Assembly: GCA_029962745.1 (NCBI GenBank)
Contig: CM057154.1
Location: forward strand, 18,432,078 to 18,496,077
DNA: 64,000 bases
Reading direction: 5' to 3'
Source of the DNA: Echinometra lucunter
Taxonomy: Eukaryota; Echinodermata; Echinoidea; Camarodonta; Echinometridae
Numbering within the stretch: the stretch's first letter is position 1; every line of letters begins with the position of its first letter. A program made the translations under genes and the position numbers. Under the pieces are notes generated by a model that did not search any database, was not told the origin of the DNA, and was given only the letters and a program-made list of their open reading frames with translations. This document shows, one piece after another, positions 13,901 to 25,054 of this stretch.

Positions 13901-16435
13901 CAATACACCAAGAGGATTCTATCCAACATAAAAAATATTTCTATGACATGACTACATCACTATAAACAAATAAAGACCTAGTGCAGATTTCATGTTGCCA
14001 TACTTACAGGAATCCAAATGGATCCAGGTCTATTTTTGGTTGGTCTGGAGTTTCTGCATAGCCATCTTCTAGACCAGATAGCTGAAGTAGCAGGAGATTC
14101 AGCTGCGTTGGCAGAAAAGAAAAAAAAACAACTGATCGTATCTACACAGGATTAGACATTTGCAAAGTAATATTTACATCATAAATTTCTGTATGTGAGT
14201 ATCATTTTTCTCATAGTTTGAATTTAGTATTTGCCCTGAGTGAAAAAATAGGCTAAATGGTGAAGAACAAAATAAATGGAAAGATTATAAAGACGGTTAG
14301 AAGAAACATCACTGCATCTACGTGAGAAAGACAATTTAAATTCTTGCTCCTTCTACATATCACAAAATTGAATATAAATAAAAAATTATGACACCTTAAC
14401 TTTAAAACCACAAGAATGAATACTGTCTAATTACAGGTACTAGAAATCAAAAACTATTTGTGTGATTTCTTTGTTCTTAGCATAGCTGATAGGTAGCAAG
14501 ATACATATAGATGTGAATTTTTTTCCCCTTCAGGTTGAATATTAAATGAATGAAAAGGTATCAGTGCGGGGCAAAGTGTTGCAATAATGTTGCATTCCTT
14601 TCGGGAATTTACACCAAAATTCACCTGAAATTATGAATGGAATATCACATGATCTCACATTTGTACCGTTATCTTTTGATGCACAGCGGACAATGTGAGA
14701 TTACTGCTACCAAAACTGTACATTAACAAAACAATTTCCCTAAGTATACCATCCCATAAAGACTATCTGTCCCAACTGTAAAAGGCTTGCTCAAACATAC
14801 TGGAGTATAAAATCAACTTGAAACCCCCATGCCCCCTAAATCAAATCACTGCTAGGGCCATATTTTAAAAGAAAAAAGAAGAGCTGTGGCCTTTTTTTTA
14901 AAAACATAGTTTACCACAACATGTGTGCATGAACTGAACTCCAAAGAACAGCTACCTCTTAAAAATCTTTCTAATCAGAAAAATTATTCTACAGAACAAC
15001 CCACCAAAACAATACGCACCCTTTCAACGCACCCGTTCTGGAGATTACAGCAATTGTTGAGAAGGTAAATGTCTAAAGGGAGATGTCTAGGATATTTATT
15101 GTCAAGTGGTAGTTGTCTGGGAAGGGAGTGGGGCTGGGATATAAATTTCTGGATGGGTGGTAATTATCTCAGAATCCTGTAAGCAAAAATATGTGCTGTG
15201 ATAACCTGATCAATTCTTACATTTGTGGAATTCCCGAGTTCAACCCTACACTAAACAATGCAGTTATTACCCTATTACCTCAAACCTACTTTCAAATCAA
15301 ATCATAATCCTAATAATCCTACAATCCTTGAAGAAAAAAATAAATAGAGAGTATATGGGATCATCAAGAAAAATCAGAACATTAAAAAGGTACAACTCAA
15401 CCCTTACCTGGTGGAAATATGGATCCTGAGGCTTGAGCTTGATCTGTTGTTGCATCCACTCCAAGTTGGTGGTCAGGAACGTCTTGAGTGTCTGGCAGTA
15501 GACCGTCTCGTCCTCACAGAACGTATTAATGGTGTTCATCCAGTTCATGAAGATGAACGGGTTCGTTACATGACCCTCGGCTAAGCCAGCAGCGTAGGCT
15601 TGGATGGAGTCAGCGTATGATGCATTGGTGGTCACGGTCAGATGGGACCATCTGGACAGAAAATGACAACAATGAGATTTATTATTTTACATCAGAAAAT
15701 AATGGGACACGAAGATTATACAATGTAGTTTGTAGAATCATGCCTGCGTCCCCCAAATTAAACTTCAGTGTTGTTTGTCAATTTCTCACATTAAGAAAGA
15801 TCAATTTTCAGAGCTCATTGATAGGATTATAATTCTTGAGTTAGAAAAGCCTGCAAAGATCATGAAATCCAATTGTGAGGATTCCTCTACACAAGGGCTT
15901 CACCAAACTAAACAGTAGCCCTTTCCTAAAACCAGTTTATGTACTGGTATGCATTTGTTGTTAAATTAACCCTGCGAGAAATGAAAGTTTTAACAATTCA
16001 ACTTCAGTAATGAGGTTGTATCACTTAGTTGAAGGCCAATAGTAATGGGCACTCTTGGGGAATCTACTGTATGTACGTAGTTAATCATGTGGAATATCCG
16101 ATATTATCCATTCATTTTCTAGAATCTCCCTTAACCCTTAACCCCTCCCCCCATTAATCTAAATGTAGTAAATGTAATAAGTGATTTAATGAGAAAATCA
16201 ATGAATTCCCTCACCCTGTCTGATTAATAGATTCTGTGAAGTTTGCCCAAGCCACGGCCTCATCAACCCTGCCTCTCACAATGTCAAAGGTCTCCTGAGA
16301 AGGGTCATAGGTCACGGACGCGATAACACTGCTGGCAAAGTTTGTGTGGTCCCTCTCTTTGATTTTGGCATGTCCTAGATGGAAAAGAACTTGGTTTGCC
16401 ATCAAGCAAAGGCAGAGGGCTGTATATGACTTCAT
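2413..16435 (-). CDS. PLBD2: Phospholipase B-like protein (PLBD family), ten coding exons
   Basis: Joined in transcript order the exons are 16435-16215, 15651-15408, 14102-14008, 12850-12633, 9515-9424, 8727-8567, 7840-7748, 6083-5931, 4084-3925 and 2583-2413. All junctions are GT/AG and stay in phase, giving 535 aa; known PLBD1/PLBD2 proteins are about 550-590. The start is an ATG in an exon that begins at 16447 after a good acceptor, so an untranslated exon lies further upstream and was not located. Residues 1-23 form a signal peptide. The block GDGHCSALIKLLPGNKDLL followed by SHDTWN carries Cys216, which in this Ntn-hydrolase family becomes the N-terminal nucleophile after self-cleavage. 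Downstream VDYNK, YNKTARANIFRR and HGATDMKVT are family signatures, and six or more N-glycosylation sequons fit a lysosomal or secreted glycoprotein. The C-terminal PPFQWS...GHPDL block is closer to PLBD2/lama than to PLBD1; the exact paralogue is inferred. The family is proposed to remove acyl chains from phospholipids, but the natural substrate is uncertain. Confidence 0.93.
2755..2892. repeat. (CTACTG/CTACTA)n microsatellite
   Basis: A degenerate hexamer/trimer tract of TACTGC and CTACTA units inside the last intron of the PLBD-like gene. Confidence 0.8.
3458..3588. mobile_element. Small hairpin MITE
   Basis: Inverted ends CTGGGGGGTGTAACATAAA and TTTATGTTACACCCCCAG enclose a body made of ACAATCAATCTTAC and its complement. 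It is 131 bases long and sits in the last PLBD-like intron. Confidence 0.65.
3589..3906. mobile_element. MITE of the GTTTCACAAAG family
   Basis: The left end AAGTGTTTCACAAAGCTGCAC is mirrored by GTGCACATCTTTGTGAAAC followed by ACCCCCC at the right. It abuts the hairpin MITE on its left and the PLBD-like exon at 3925 on its right. Confidence 0.55.
4110..4562. repeat. Dispersed repeat with CTGTAAA/TTTACAG ends
   Basis: It shares segments with 12885-13132: AATATTAGCA(C/T)AATTTC, AATCAAATCTTGCACTTT and AAGAACCCGCGAAT. This copy is longer, with extra sequence at about 4215-4440. Ends TTCTGTAAATACAG and GTGTTTACAGTA are inverted. Confidence 0.5.
4579..4993. mobile_element. piggyBac-like MITE, copy 2, inverted relative to copy 1
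   Basis: TTAA flanks and CCCATTCGTGACAG ends, 415 bases. The internal sequence is the reverse complement of the 571-987 copy with few differences. Confidence 0.8.
5200..5700. repeat. 500-base polypurine tract
   Basis: The plus strand is almost entirely A and G over about 500 bases, made of GAGA, GAAAA and AGAAGAG units without a fixed period. It lies within intron 8 of the PLBD-like gene (4085-5930). Confidence 0.85.
5706..5915. mobile_element. MITE with GGGGGGCATTTCACAAAGAGTTA ends
   Basis: Left GGGGGGCATTTCACAAAGAG and right CTCTTTGTGAACCCCCC are inverted. The right end nearly touches the PLBD-like exon at 5931. It is related to the elements at 3589-3906 and 8939-9193. Confidence 0.6.
7087..7340. 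repeat. Perfect 127-bp tandem duplication
   Basis: The unit starting GACAGAAAAAATAC and ending AATGTATCATTT occurs twice in a row with no difference seen. Each unit holds (AAAC)n and a purine stretch. It lies in a PLBD-like intron. Confidence 0.9.
7385..7592. mobile_element. MITE remnant with GC-rich ends and poly(A) core
   Basis: The left GTGCTACGGCCGGGG and right CCCTGGGGTCGCCCCTGA parts match the family seen at 23846-24077. The core is a run of about 33 A followed by purine-rich sequence. Confidence 0.5.
7922..7985. repeat. (GA)n microsatellite
   Basis: About 64 bases of near-perfect GA dinucleotide inside a PLBD-like intron. Confidence 0.9.
8939..9193. mobile_element. MITE with GGGTGTTTCATAAAGCTGTT ends
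   Basis: Left GTGTTTCATAAAGCTGTT and right AACAGCTTTATGAAACAC are inverted. The match extends inward through AAAGTTA. No coding sequence. Confidence 0.65.
9935..10007. mobile_element. Very short TTAA-flanked inverted element
   Basis: TTAACCCGCTGGCTACT at the left is mirrored by AGTAGTCGATGGGTTAA at the right. TTAA plus CCC/GGG suggests a tiny piggyBac-type relic. Confidence 0.4.
10040..10725. mobile_element. Inverted-repeat element with TGGTGTTGG-rich body
   Basis: Ends TGGGTGATTTCAAGT and ACTTGAAATCACCCA form the terminal inverted repeat. GGTGTTGGTGTTG motifs and their complements recur inside, so each half folds on the other. Confidence 0.6.
11154..12626. mobile_element. piggyBac-like MITE, copy 3, split by an insertion
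   Basis: TTAA and CCCATTCATGACAG at the left and CTGTCACGAATGGG plus TTAA at the right match copies 1 and 2. The MITE sequence stops near 11222 and resumes near 12278, so about 1,050 bases have inserted into it. Confidence 0.75.
11225..12277. mobile_element. Inserted element with TTATGCCTCCGCC ends and about 150-bp tandem repeats
   Basis: Near the left border TTTATGCCTCCGCC (11254 on) and at the right GGCGGAGGCATAA (ending about 12279) are inverted. Inside are about six copies of a roughly 150-base unit carrying TATGACCTTTGACCTTGTGA, CCCCAAAATCTAATC and GGTCAAATGGTT. The open frames across it arise from the repetition and are not genes. Confidence 0.65.
12885..13132. repeat. Dispersed repeat related to 4110-4562
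   Basis: It shares GCTATTTTCAGCAA, AATATTAGCATAATTTC, CAAATCAAATCTTGCACTTT and AAGAACCCGCGAAT with the other copy. Confidence 0.5.
13405..13674. mobile_element. Foldback element, about 100-base arms
   Basis: CACTATGAACATGGCGGACA... to ...GGGATGTTC (arm 1) is almost perfectly complementary to the arm ending CGATGTTCATAGTG. The loop is about 60 bases. It lies in the PLBD-like intron between exons at 12850 and 14008. Confidence 0.8.
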
Positions 16436-17300
16436 ATCTCCTCGGTTCTGAAAAGGAGAAAATGCCAAAATAGTTTACTGAGAAAGAAATCTTGACTGCA
16501 TTCTGGTAACAGGCTTTGGCCAGTAAAGAGCAGTACATGTACCGGTATGTTGAATGAAAAACATGAAATCCACACATTAAAAGGACACCCTGCTTTGACA
16601 CGATATTTTCTGATTTGCGAGTGACAGAGGAGCGATCGGTGCAGTACTGAAACGTGATGCTTGATGCTGATTCAGTGGGCTACATGTATGTGTGTGCTAC
16701 ATTAGGCATACTGCCATCTATATAGCGCACTATTAGCTATCATGCATCACCATCTTTTAATGCTGAACGTTGCACCGCTTGGTTACCTGTGACGGATGTA
16801 GGTAGGCCTATACCAATGAGGTTTGAGGTCATCGTATTCAGTTGGAAATGAGACAAGCTTGGGACTCTTAAGCAAGGTAAGGTCTCCGATCAAAAAAATC
16901 CCATAATTTCAAATTCCATTTTATAATCATTAGTTTTTATGAAAATGTAAGATAGAGCATTATGGTAGCAAACATAAAATGTAGTTTGCAGAAATAATCA
17001 TGCATGTTTCCTTGATTGGTGTCAATCCTCCTCCTTCTCCTTAGCCTCTGTTAGGCTAGTACTAGTCCTCCTCCTCCACCTCCTCCTTCTTCTTCTTCTT
17101 CTTCTTCCTTCTTCTACTTAACTTTAGTTTAAATTTAAGTTAGAATCACATTCTTACACTACCATGACCATGATTATAGCATGCTTAGTTAGCAGATGTA
17201 CATGTCAAGTCTCATGCATTTAAGGTGCGAGACTCCCGCATTGGGGGCTCTTGCTCATCCCCCAAAATCTCTTTCTCACGCCTAGATCGACATCACAGCC

Positions 17301-18976
17301 TATCCAGTCCAGGGACGTCTGGAGAGTAATTAAAAAAAAACCCAAAAAACGCTAACGCTATTACTCTCCATGACGTCCAGTGCTTTTTCCCCCTATTTGT
17401 GCATAGCAAGCATCTTGGCACTTCAAAACAACCCCTGGAAAATCACTTTCCCAGAGACTCCAACTCTCCCGTTTTCGGAGATCTCCCACTTTGAGTCCAT
17501 TTTCACAAAATCTCCCGTTCTCCCGCCCTAGCTAGGGCTGTAAATTTAGCACCATGTTCAGGTTCGGTTCGGTTCGGTAGAGTTTGGCACTTTTATTTCC
17601 GAATTTTGGTTCGGTTCGCGGTACAGTATACAGTATAAGTATACAGTATAAAAAAAATAAAAGGGTGAGCCTCGATAACAAATGACTACCAGAACCCTCT
17701 CTATCTTTACTGCATTTGGAAGTCACTGTTTCTTATAAATATATTTTGTATGACAAAAAATAGTTACTGCATTTATTGCATGATTCTTTGTTATTTATTT
17801 TATTTTCTGAATGAAAGGGAAAGATAATTTTCATATACTGATTAATAGAAAATGAGAAATTTTTTTTAAAAAATCGAAATAAAGGAAAGAAACGAAAATA
17901 TTAAAAGAAATTATCAATAAAGCAGTGTTTTTCTATTTCTAATTTTAAAAAAAATATTTATTTAGTACTATGATCGATCATGATTGTTAATCGATTACAA
18001 CCTTTTAACGATTGATTACAATGCGTGAGTATCTGTGGGCATATTTTGAAGCTTTTAACATGATTTTGGGGGAAAACAACTAGAATTCATGGTGCCAAAT
18101 ATTATGAAATTTATCAGAATCAAAGGAAAAATGAGACACAAGCTGTATTAAGTGTTTTTCTATCTTTTATTTAAGAAAAACTTTTAGTAAATGTATGTAT
18201 TAATTTTTTAATAAAGCAAAGGTGTATCTCCCATTAAGCATAATTAATTCAGGACAAAGTCTTCACCGAGGGCTGAATTATTGATCCTGTATTATAAACT
18301 GCCGAACTTCCGAACTTGGCCTTTGAGTTCGGTTCGGTTCGGTCCTGTTCGGAAGTGCCATGTTCGGCGATTCGGTAACAGCCCTAGCCCTAGCTGCATT
18401 TCTTCTTTCTCCTGCCCAACCACCTTTTTGAAAAAAATGAATCTGAATCATTGGATTTTACTTCATTTAATGTTGCCGAAGTTTACATATAAATCTATCG
18501 TAGGATAGCTGGAAAAACTTACCGCTTGTTTATGGTGAGAATCGCCGTGAATTATTTGAAAACGTCTGCAAGATCGCTCGCATCTAGCCGCGCATCGATG
18601 CGCATGCGCAAGTTAGTCGCCATTTTCTATCTGCATTTCAATGAACGCCGGGGAAACATAAACAAGCGGTGAGTTTTTCCAGCTACCCTACGATAGATTT
18701 ATATCTAAATTTTGGTTTTCGTTCGTCCGATTTTTTGTCCGAGGTGTCACTGCCAGTCGGGTTCGTGATGACCACAGCCGATAGTTACAAGGCTGGTGGT
18801 GTCATTGGCCCATGGGAAAGTGATTTTCCAGGGGTTGTTTTGAAGTTCCAACATGCTTGCTATGTACAAATAGGGGGTAAAAGCACTGGACGTCACGGAG
18901 AATAATACAAAATAGCGTTAGTTTTTTTTTTGTTTTTTTTTTACCCTCTAAACGTCCCTGGACTAAGCCTATCCCG
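17301..18976. mobile_element. Long inverted-repeat composite element
   Basis: Outer arms 17301-17453 and 18813-18976 are inverted copies (TATCCAGTCCAGGGACGT, CCCCTATTTGTGCATAGCAA, AACAACCCCTGGAAAATCAC). Inner arms 18483-18533 and 18658-18706 form a second inverted pair (TAGGATAGCTGGAAAAACTT). A repeat fragment (17455-17532) and a hAT-like element (17533-18386) are nested inside. Confidence 0.65.
17533..18386. mobile_element. hAT-like nonautonomous element with 8-bp target duplication
   Basis: The ends TAGGGCTG and CAGCCCTA are inverted, and GCCCTAGC is present directly on both sides (17525-17532 and 18387-18394). Subterminal GTTCGGTTCGGTTCGG is mirrored by CCGAACTTGGCC-type sequence at the other end. 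An 8-bp duplication and a (C/T)AGGG end are typical of hAT elements. It has no transposase, so it was mobilised in trans. Confidence 0.8.
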
Positions 18977-19781
18977 GCTATATCGTGGTTTAGGAAACCA
19001 CTCGTTCATTTGACGCACACACTTGTGTACAAAGAGAATGGAGGTGGAAATAGGAAACCAATGCGTGTGACTGAATTAAGCGCTGCTTACAAAGTGAACG
19101 GTGGTTTCCTATTTCACGATAATGCCCCTATCACCATATGTATTATACACAAAGCCTGGCGATCTCAAGGTTCCCTGCCTAAAATCTTATGCATTGCTGG
19201 TCTTTGACCTTGGCATCTCCAAGTTAGAAAGTTAGAATTGTAATGTAAACTGTGTGAATGATCATGACGATGATAGACTTCAGACTTCTAGTTCTAACTT
19301 AATAATAATTCAGTTCAGTTAACTGTCTGTCATGTCTGTAGTGTAGACTTCTTCCTCCTTTTTTCTAACTTCAAATTAAAAAAGGTTAGAAACTACTTCA
19401 AAAAAAATTCCCGACATTACCTAACTTGATGCTCTGGACTGATGATGCCTGTCCACAGTGATGCAAATTTTCCGACCTAAGTATAATAAACGACAGTACT
19501 ACCGCAGTCGCCAAGTTCTGCTGCCTAGCCTGTGTATGTACACTAGCAGCATTGATGAAGCCAATTAATTGTTGTGCAGCTCAGCGCAGCTTCAGCGGAT
19601 CGGTCACGTGACAGGGTAAAAATCACCTGACTGATGACTAATGGAGGGAATGGGAGCTGCGGCAGGTAGAGGAAACTTTGTGACCTGCTACCTCGATTTC
19701 ATTGACTTTGTGTAATTTTATGATATCATTCAGATCACTGGTCACTGGCCTTAGTTGTAAAGTAGTGTACGGTATCTAGAA

Positions 19782-19786
<5 letters not shown>

Positions 19787-19834
<48 letters not shown>
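19787..19834. repeat. (GA)n microsatellite
   Basis: About 22 uninterrupted GA units. Confidence 0.9.
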
Positions 19835-19838
<4 letters not shown>

Positions 19839-20649
19839 AAGGCATGGGGAGGGGCAGCCCCCCCCCCCCCGTAGCATGTCATCATGGGTGGCGCTATTGT
19901 ATTTTGATAAGGGGTTAAGGAGTTACTTTACATAAATGAACAGATAAGGCAATTACACAATGACCCTGCCCCTTTTCCCTATATCCTTCTTTCTTCTTCT
20001 TTTTTTTTTTGTTTGTTTGTTTGTTTTTTCACAAAGAGTGAGTAGTCGATATTTGTCTGGCTGACTGAGACTCGTGGCACTGGTAATCCACGCAATATTG
20101 GAACTTGCAAAATGAACATCAACTGAAAATTCGTCACCATCATGAACCGTTATCATGCTGTTAGAAAAAAATGAAACTTTTCTCCCTTTTTCTTTTACAT
20201 TTTCAAAAGTTCACTGTGCTTTTCCCCAATCCAGCTTTATAAAAATAATTCAAACAAACCAACCAATCGGGACAGCGCCCCATATTTCTTCGAATTTAAA
20301 GCAATTATGAGAAAGGGACCGGAACATTGGCGGCCAGCTGAGGGAAACGGGAAAGCTATAGGGGGAAGCCGGAACTTTCCTCTCCCATTATATTGACATT
20401 TGGGAATGCTTGATGAGTTTGAGGGGGTGGGCCTACAAAGCCTCTGTTAAAGCATGTGATAACAGATGAATCGGGATCACTGTAAGAAAAAAAGGGACCC
20501 TTTACAATTTATAGTATAGAACTATTATGTACAATATAAGCTTCAAACCCTTCGTGAAGCCCGAACTATATATTCAGAGGAATGGAGAAAAGTAATGTGA
20601 AGGAGAAAAAAGAAGGGGGGGGGGGGGGAGCTTAGCGATTTTTGAAATG

Positions 20650-21092
20650 CTACACTCTTATTTCTGTGGAAACCAATTTGACTCGGAATATGGAGTCAGC
20701 TGGGAGTCACCTCTCTTCGGAGTTAAAGTGACTCGGATTTCTGAATCAATTTGACTGGGAATGGAGTTACTTTGACTCGAATTTAGTCTATTCTCATAAG
20801 ACGTCACACCATGTCGAGTCAAATTAAGTCGGAATGTTTTTCCCAGATTAATCATGAACTTGTATACAGTCTTTCACAGATGAATCATTAATTACTTGTA
20901 TACAGTATGTTGAACAGTCTCATAAGGGCCTTTGATTGGGCAACTACATTGTAGATATTGGCGCTCTACAAATACATCGATTGGATTGGACTGGAAATCA
21001 GAGTCATTTGAACTCGGAATATAGAGTTGACTCCCAGCTGACGCCATTCCGAGTCAAATTTGACTCCGCAGAAATTAGAGTGTAATATTTGG
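20650..21092. mobile_element. ACTCT-ended element with TTTGACTC body
   Basis: Ends TACACTCTTATTTCTG and CAGAAATTAGAGTGTA are inverted. The body is built from GACTCGGA, AGTCACTT and TTTGACTC units in both orientations. Unrelated sequence at about 20850-20990 interrupts it. Confidence 0.65.
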
Positions 21093-21886
21093 GCAACCGT
21101 CACCCTTAGTCCGGCATGCAGAGAAGTTGTATCTTCTTCAGTAGAATATTTATGCCCGAATTACAAAGTGTCAAAAGCTTTCCTCTCTCTCAAAATTTAA
21201 AAGTGCTTGAAAAGCTGCGTGATAATCACTCTGATCAAGAGAAATTTTTAAGTTTATCCCAGGCAAAAGTAAACCTAGTTCTGAAACATGTACCTTGGCC
21301 ATAAGAAACATGATCTCTTTTCTTTATTGAAAGAAAGCACAAAGTCAAAAGGCAATGGGAACCTAATGAACCCTTTAGCTGGTGCTACGTGGTGGTATGT
21401 CTTTTCGATGCGACAGTTTGTCTTTTCCCATGGTGTATTATGTGATATCAAACTTGTATAGAGCATTTACCCAAGATGGGTCAACAAATGAACGTACAAA
21501 AGGCCATTTTACCGTAGTATTTGACTTCATAATAATATTTCTAATCATACCCCTCCCTCTCGATACCTCTCTGCCTCTGTCTCTGTCTCCACCCCCCCCC
21601 CCCTCCTCTCTCTCTCTCTCATCATGCTCTTTCTGTACTGTTTCATATAGATGTCAAATCCTAGCCATGTATATAGGCTTCTCCCTACTTTGTATCAGCT
21701 GGAGTTCTGGTAATGTGGGGGGAAATTTCCCTTCACGTTTACTCACTATTTCATAGGTACAGAAAATGGATTTCCCCGTGGTTATCGAAAGTGAAATCAC
21801 TGGCATTTCCTTCTGAAACAATAACAATGTTTTACAATGTACATGAAATGCGGTACTGTAAATGTTGCAAAGAATGAGGCGGACAC

Positions 21887-21921
<35 letters not shown>

Positions 21922-22325
21922 GGAGCTTGTGTCGGGGACATCGACACCGAAGACATGATCACAATTATAAGAACATCGTCAGAGCCAATATTTGGCGCTA
22001 TCCTGGTTATTAATGAAGGATAATGGGGTCAAACTGAAGATGACATGGAGTACAAAGAAAGAGAGAGTGTGACACTTACATCATTTAATGGTATCGAATT
22101 TAATATAACAAAACATCGTTTTTGTGAGAGTAATCATGGTAAAAGAGTTATTGCAGATTACTGCGTTGGTTGCACTTAAAACATAATTATATGCAGCGCA
22201 TACATCTCAATTTCTGCCCCAGTATATTAAGCATGTATTGAGGGAGCGTTATGAAAGTTTCTGTCACGGAACCAAGCAGGTGCTTTTCCCTGCTGTAACC
22301 ACGGTGGCCAAAACAAGAGAAAGTG

Positions 22326-22548
22326 CACTCTAAAAACAAATCAGTTAAAATGACTAGATGACTAGTCAGCTGGGTGCATGCCTGATATATCTAGTCATAA
22401 AATTGACTACATTCTAGTCAAAATACGACTAGAAAATAGTCACAAATGACTAAAATATAGTAAAAAAAAAAAATGACCAGTTTCTTAGTTGCACCCAGCT
22501 GACCCTTTCATCTAGTCATTTTTAATTGATTTGCTTTTAGAGTGTGGT
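22326..22548. mobile_element. ACTCT-ended element with GACTAG body
   Basis: Ends GCACTCTAAAAACAAATCAG and TTGATTTGCTTTTAGAGTG are inverted. The body repeats GACTAG, CTAGTCA and GTCAGCTGGG. Confidence 0.7.
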
Positions 22549-22926
22549 GCACTTTTTGTGTCAAAACTTAAATAATTGAATAGTTGTTTCCCCGCTGCCC
22601 TAGTTTTCTGTAAAATAAACATCGGTCAGAAGGAAAAAATCTGTAAATGTAATTTGATCACGCTCCGTTGGTATATCTGAATATCTTTGAACTTTAGGCA
22701 AAACAGAACATGAAATTAAATCCTGCGAAATATGACATAATCTCTTTCAAAGGAATAAAGGGGATTTTTCTGTTTCTTTCCGCATTTTCGGGATATTTAA
22801 GCGAGGATGCGATACAGCAAAACACGAATGTTGCATTTAAATACCAGCTTATGACAGTAATTCTGTTTGGAAAAGGCAGCACGCAGGCTGAGGAACTTTA
22901 ATTTTTTCAGATTAGGAGTATACCTG

Positions 22927-23085
22927 TACAGGGGCCGCGGAACCGCGGGGGCTGCGGGGGGGGGGGGGCTGCAGCCCCCTCACTTTTTTGAGTAGACATA
23001 TAGGCCCCTGTACAAAAACCCGTAAGTGAATTTTTTTGTTTGTACATGCAGCCCCCTCACTTTCTAAAACGTTCCGCGGCTTCTG
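22927..23085. mobile_element. GC-rich MITE with GCCGCGGAAC ends
   Basis: GGGGCCGCGGAACCGCGGG at the left is mirrored by AACGTTCCGCGGCTTC at the right. Two GCAGCCCCCTCACTTT copies sit inside, beside a run of 13 G. Confidence 0.5.
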
Positions 23086-23296
23086 CTGTATACCGTCAAA
23101 GAATTCAATTCAATTAAATTTGTATTTATTTCATTTCCAACAGAAAGAAAAAAAAATAGCATTAGAATATTATAACAAAAGAACATGCAGGGAAAATTTC
23201 CTTTCCTATTTTATGACTTCTGCGACTGATGAGCGAAAATATTTTCGCTGCATGGCCTGCTCTGATCATGCAATTGGATGAATGATGTCAGCATTA

Positions 23297-23690
23297 AACA
23301 ATTTGTGACAGAGAGTCCACATTTTGTGGTTTGGCCCAATAAGTTTTAATGCAGAGCTATAAAACCTTACAAAATACATGAGCAAAAGAGAGAGAGAAAA
23401 AAAAAGAGAGATTCTACACGTGCTTTGTCCATTTTAGTTTAGTCAGCATAGTTTGTCGTTTGACGCTGAAATTTGTTGAAAAGGAAAATAAGCAATAAAT
23501 TCCTCAATTCATAATCACTGTTTTCCATGGAGATTGGAAACTTTTTAACTTTCCAGCATACTTTCCATCACTTATGGATCCTATTCATATGACATTTCAT
23601 AGGAAAATGTATAGCAAGAAAAGAACCATACTTGTATTGTAAATTCGAAGAAAAAACCTGATTCAAATCATTCTTGTCATGAATGTGAAA
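23297..23690. mobile_element. Degenerate copy of the piggyBac-like MITE
   Basis: TGACAGAGAGTCCACATTTTGTGG, ACAAAATACATGAGC and GGAAAATAAGCA follow the order of copy 2, but the ends are eroded and the TTAA is not preserved. Confidence 0.6.
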
Positions 23691-23845
23691 ATAGTAACTG
23701 ATTTATTTTGATGACGAAAATAAACTTTGTTTCACAATCTCTTTTTTTTTTATGAACAGCAATGAGCAGATCAATTAGGTGATACTAGAGAGATATCAAA
23801 ACGCTTGAGCAACGATTTGGCTCTTTTACCTTTATCAAACGGAGC

Positions 23846-24077
23846 CCAGGGGCGGCGCTACAGGGGGGCGACTGCCTCCTATAATTTGTCGATTGATTAA
23901 AAAAGGAGAAAACAAAGAAGAAAAACGAGGAGAAAAAAAAGATGAGTATGGGGAAAGAAAGGGCCAAGGCATGCAACTATATAATACCCACATCTGTACA
24001 TTAAACTGTTTAAAACGTAAATGAAATCACCTATCGGTAATCTTGCCCCCTATCTAAATACCCTGATGCCGCCCCTG
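23846..24077. mobile_element. MITE with AGGGGCGGC ends
   Basis: AGGGGCGGCGCTACAGGGGG is mirrored by ATGCCGCCCCT. ATCTAAATACCCTGATG matches the copy at 7385-7592. Confidence 0.55.
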
Positions 24078-25046
24078 ACAGAACCTTACTTTGCTTCTGC
24101 CTTTTATTATGTGAAATAGGAAAATGACAGGTGAGATATGAGACCGTTTTCCTCACTTCGTATTTAACAACAGAGAAAATTGTCGTTTGTCGTCAAAGTC
24201 TTTTTTTTTTTTCTTACCAGAAAGTATGTCCCTCCCACTGCCCTTGTTTTCTGTGTAAACTCAACCTTCTGAGTTGCACCAATCTATTCACAGGATTGGG
24301 AAAATTATGTGTGCATCTTATTTTCCCGTCATGCACAATTCTTCCTTTTCATTGCTAGAAAGTGAGAATGCACTTGCAGGCAATTTTATACGTTTTTTTT
24401 TCGGTCAAAAGTAACATTAGTAGTTTGCAATAAGCGAATTAGCAGTTAAAATTCAAAATAAAACGCAGCTATCCAGGGCAATAATCCGAAATCATAATGT
24501 TCAAGTGTACATCGCTAAACTACATGAATATTCATAATATCTTTTATAAAAACATCGCGATTTCAAAATATAGGCCTATTGTTGACCAATGTGAAAGCGA
24601 GTATAGTGAGTAAACTAGTCGACGGACGCACACACGAGTGAATTAGGGCGGTATTGTCTTATCTTATTCTTTATCGTCTGCAACTTCTATTAACCGTCAA
24701 CCCCTAGACGGGCCTCTAGAATGCCTGGTAAAAGCTTGGGAGTTATTTTCTATGTACTGCTGCAGCTGCACAATTTTTTTTCTGCTTCATGTAATTGATA
24801 CACTTTAAGTTAAGAGTGGCCGTGAACGCACTTCTTAATTTTTTTTCGTTTAATGAAACTTTAACTTTAAATCTAAAATCTGTAAACATAACCTGATCCC
24901 GCTCCGTTGGTATTTAAGGTTTATTTCGTTTTTACCCTCTTTCTCTTTCGATGGCCTCATCGAATTTCACTTAAAAGGTATTTCCCCTCTTCTTTGGTCG
25001 TGTTCGGCATCCCCTTTGGCAAGAAATGGGAGTGGCTTACTTCATC

Positions 25047-25054
25047 TATAAATA
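25047..25054 (+). promoter_or_regulatory. TATA box of C4-like gene copy 1
   Basis: TATAAATA lies 169 bases before the ATG at 25216. It sits just downstream of an AARAAATGGGAGTGGCTT block, and the TATA and this block are both shared with the promoter of the minus-strand paralogue. Transcription would start near 25077. Confidence 0.65.

Larger units (their letters stand above)
16448..25046. other. Intergenic region between the PLBD-like gene and C4-like copy 1
   Basis: No coding gene recognised. It contains the nested inverted-repeat composite (17301-18976), the microsatellite at 19787-19834, MITEs at 20650-21092, 22326-22548, 22927-23085, 23297-23690 and 23846-24077, and poly(A) at 21889-21919. 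The untranslated first exon and promoter of the PLBD-like gene must lie somewhere in its left part but could not be fixed. I see nothing in 19000-19780 or 24080-24880. Confidence 0.6.

Noticed and set aside
19440..19640. Untranslated first exon of the PLBD-like gene
   Set aside because: Several donor-like GT sites on the minus strand (for example CAG|GTGATT near 19622) are possible, but none is clearly better, so no exon is called.
22710..22901. 63-codon frame with a short hydrophobic segment
   Set aside because: No homology recognised, no splice context and no signal peptide; the opposite strand is equally open.
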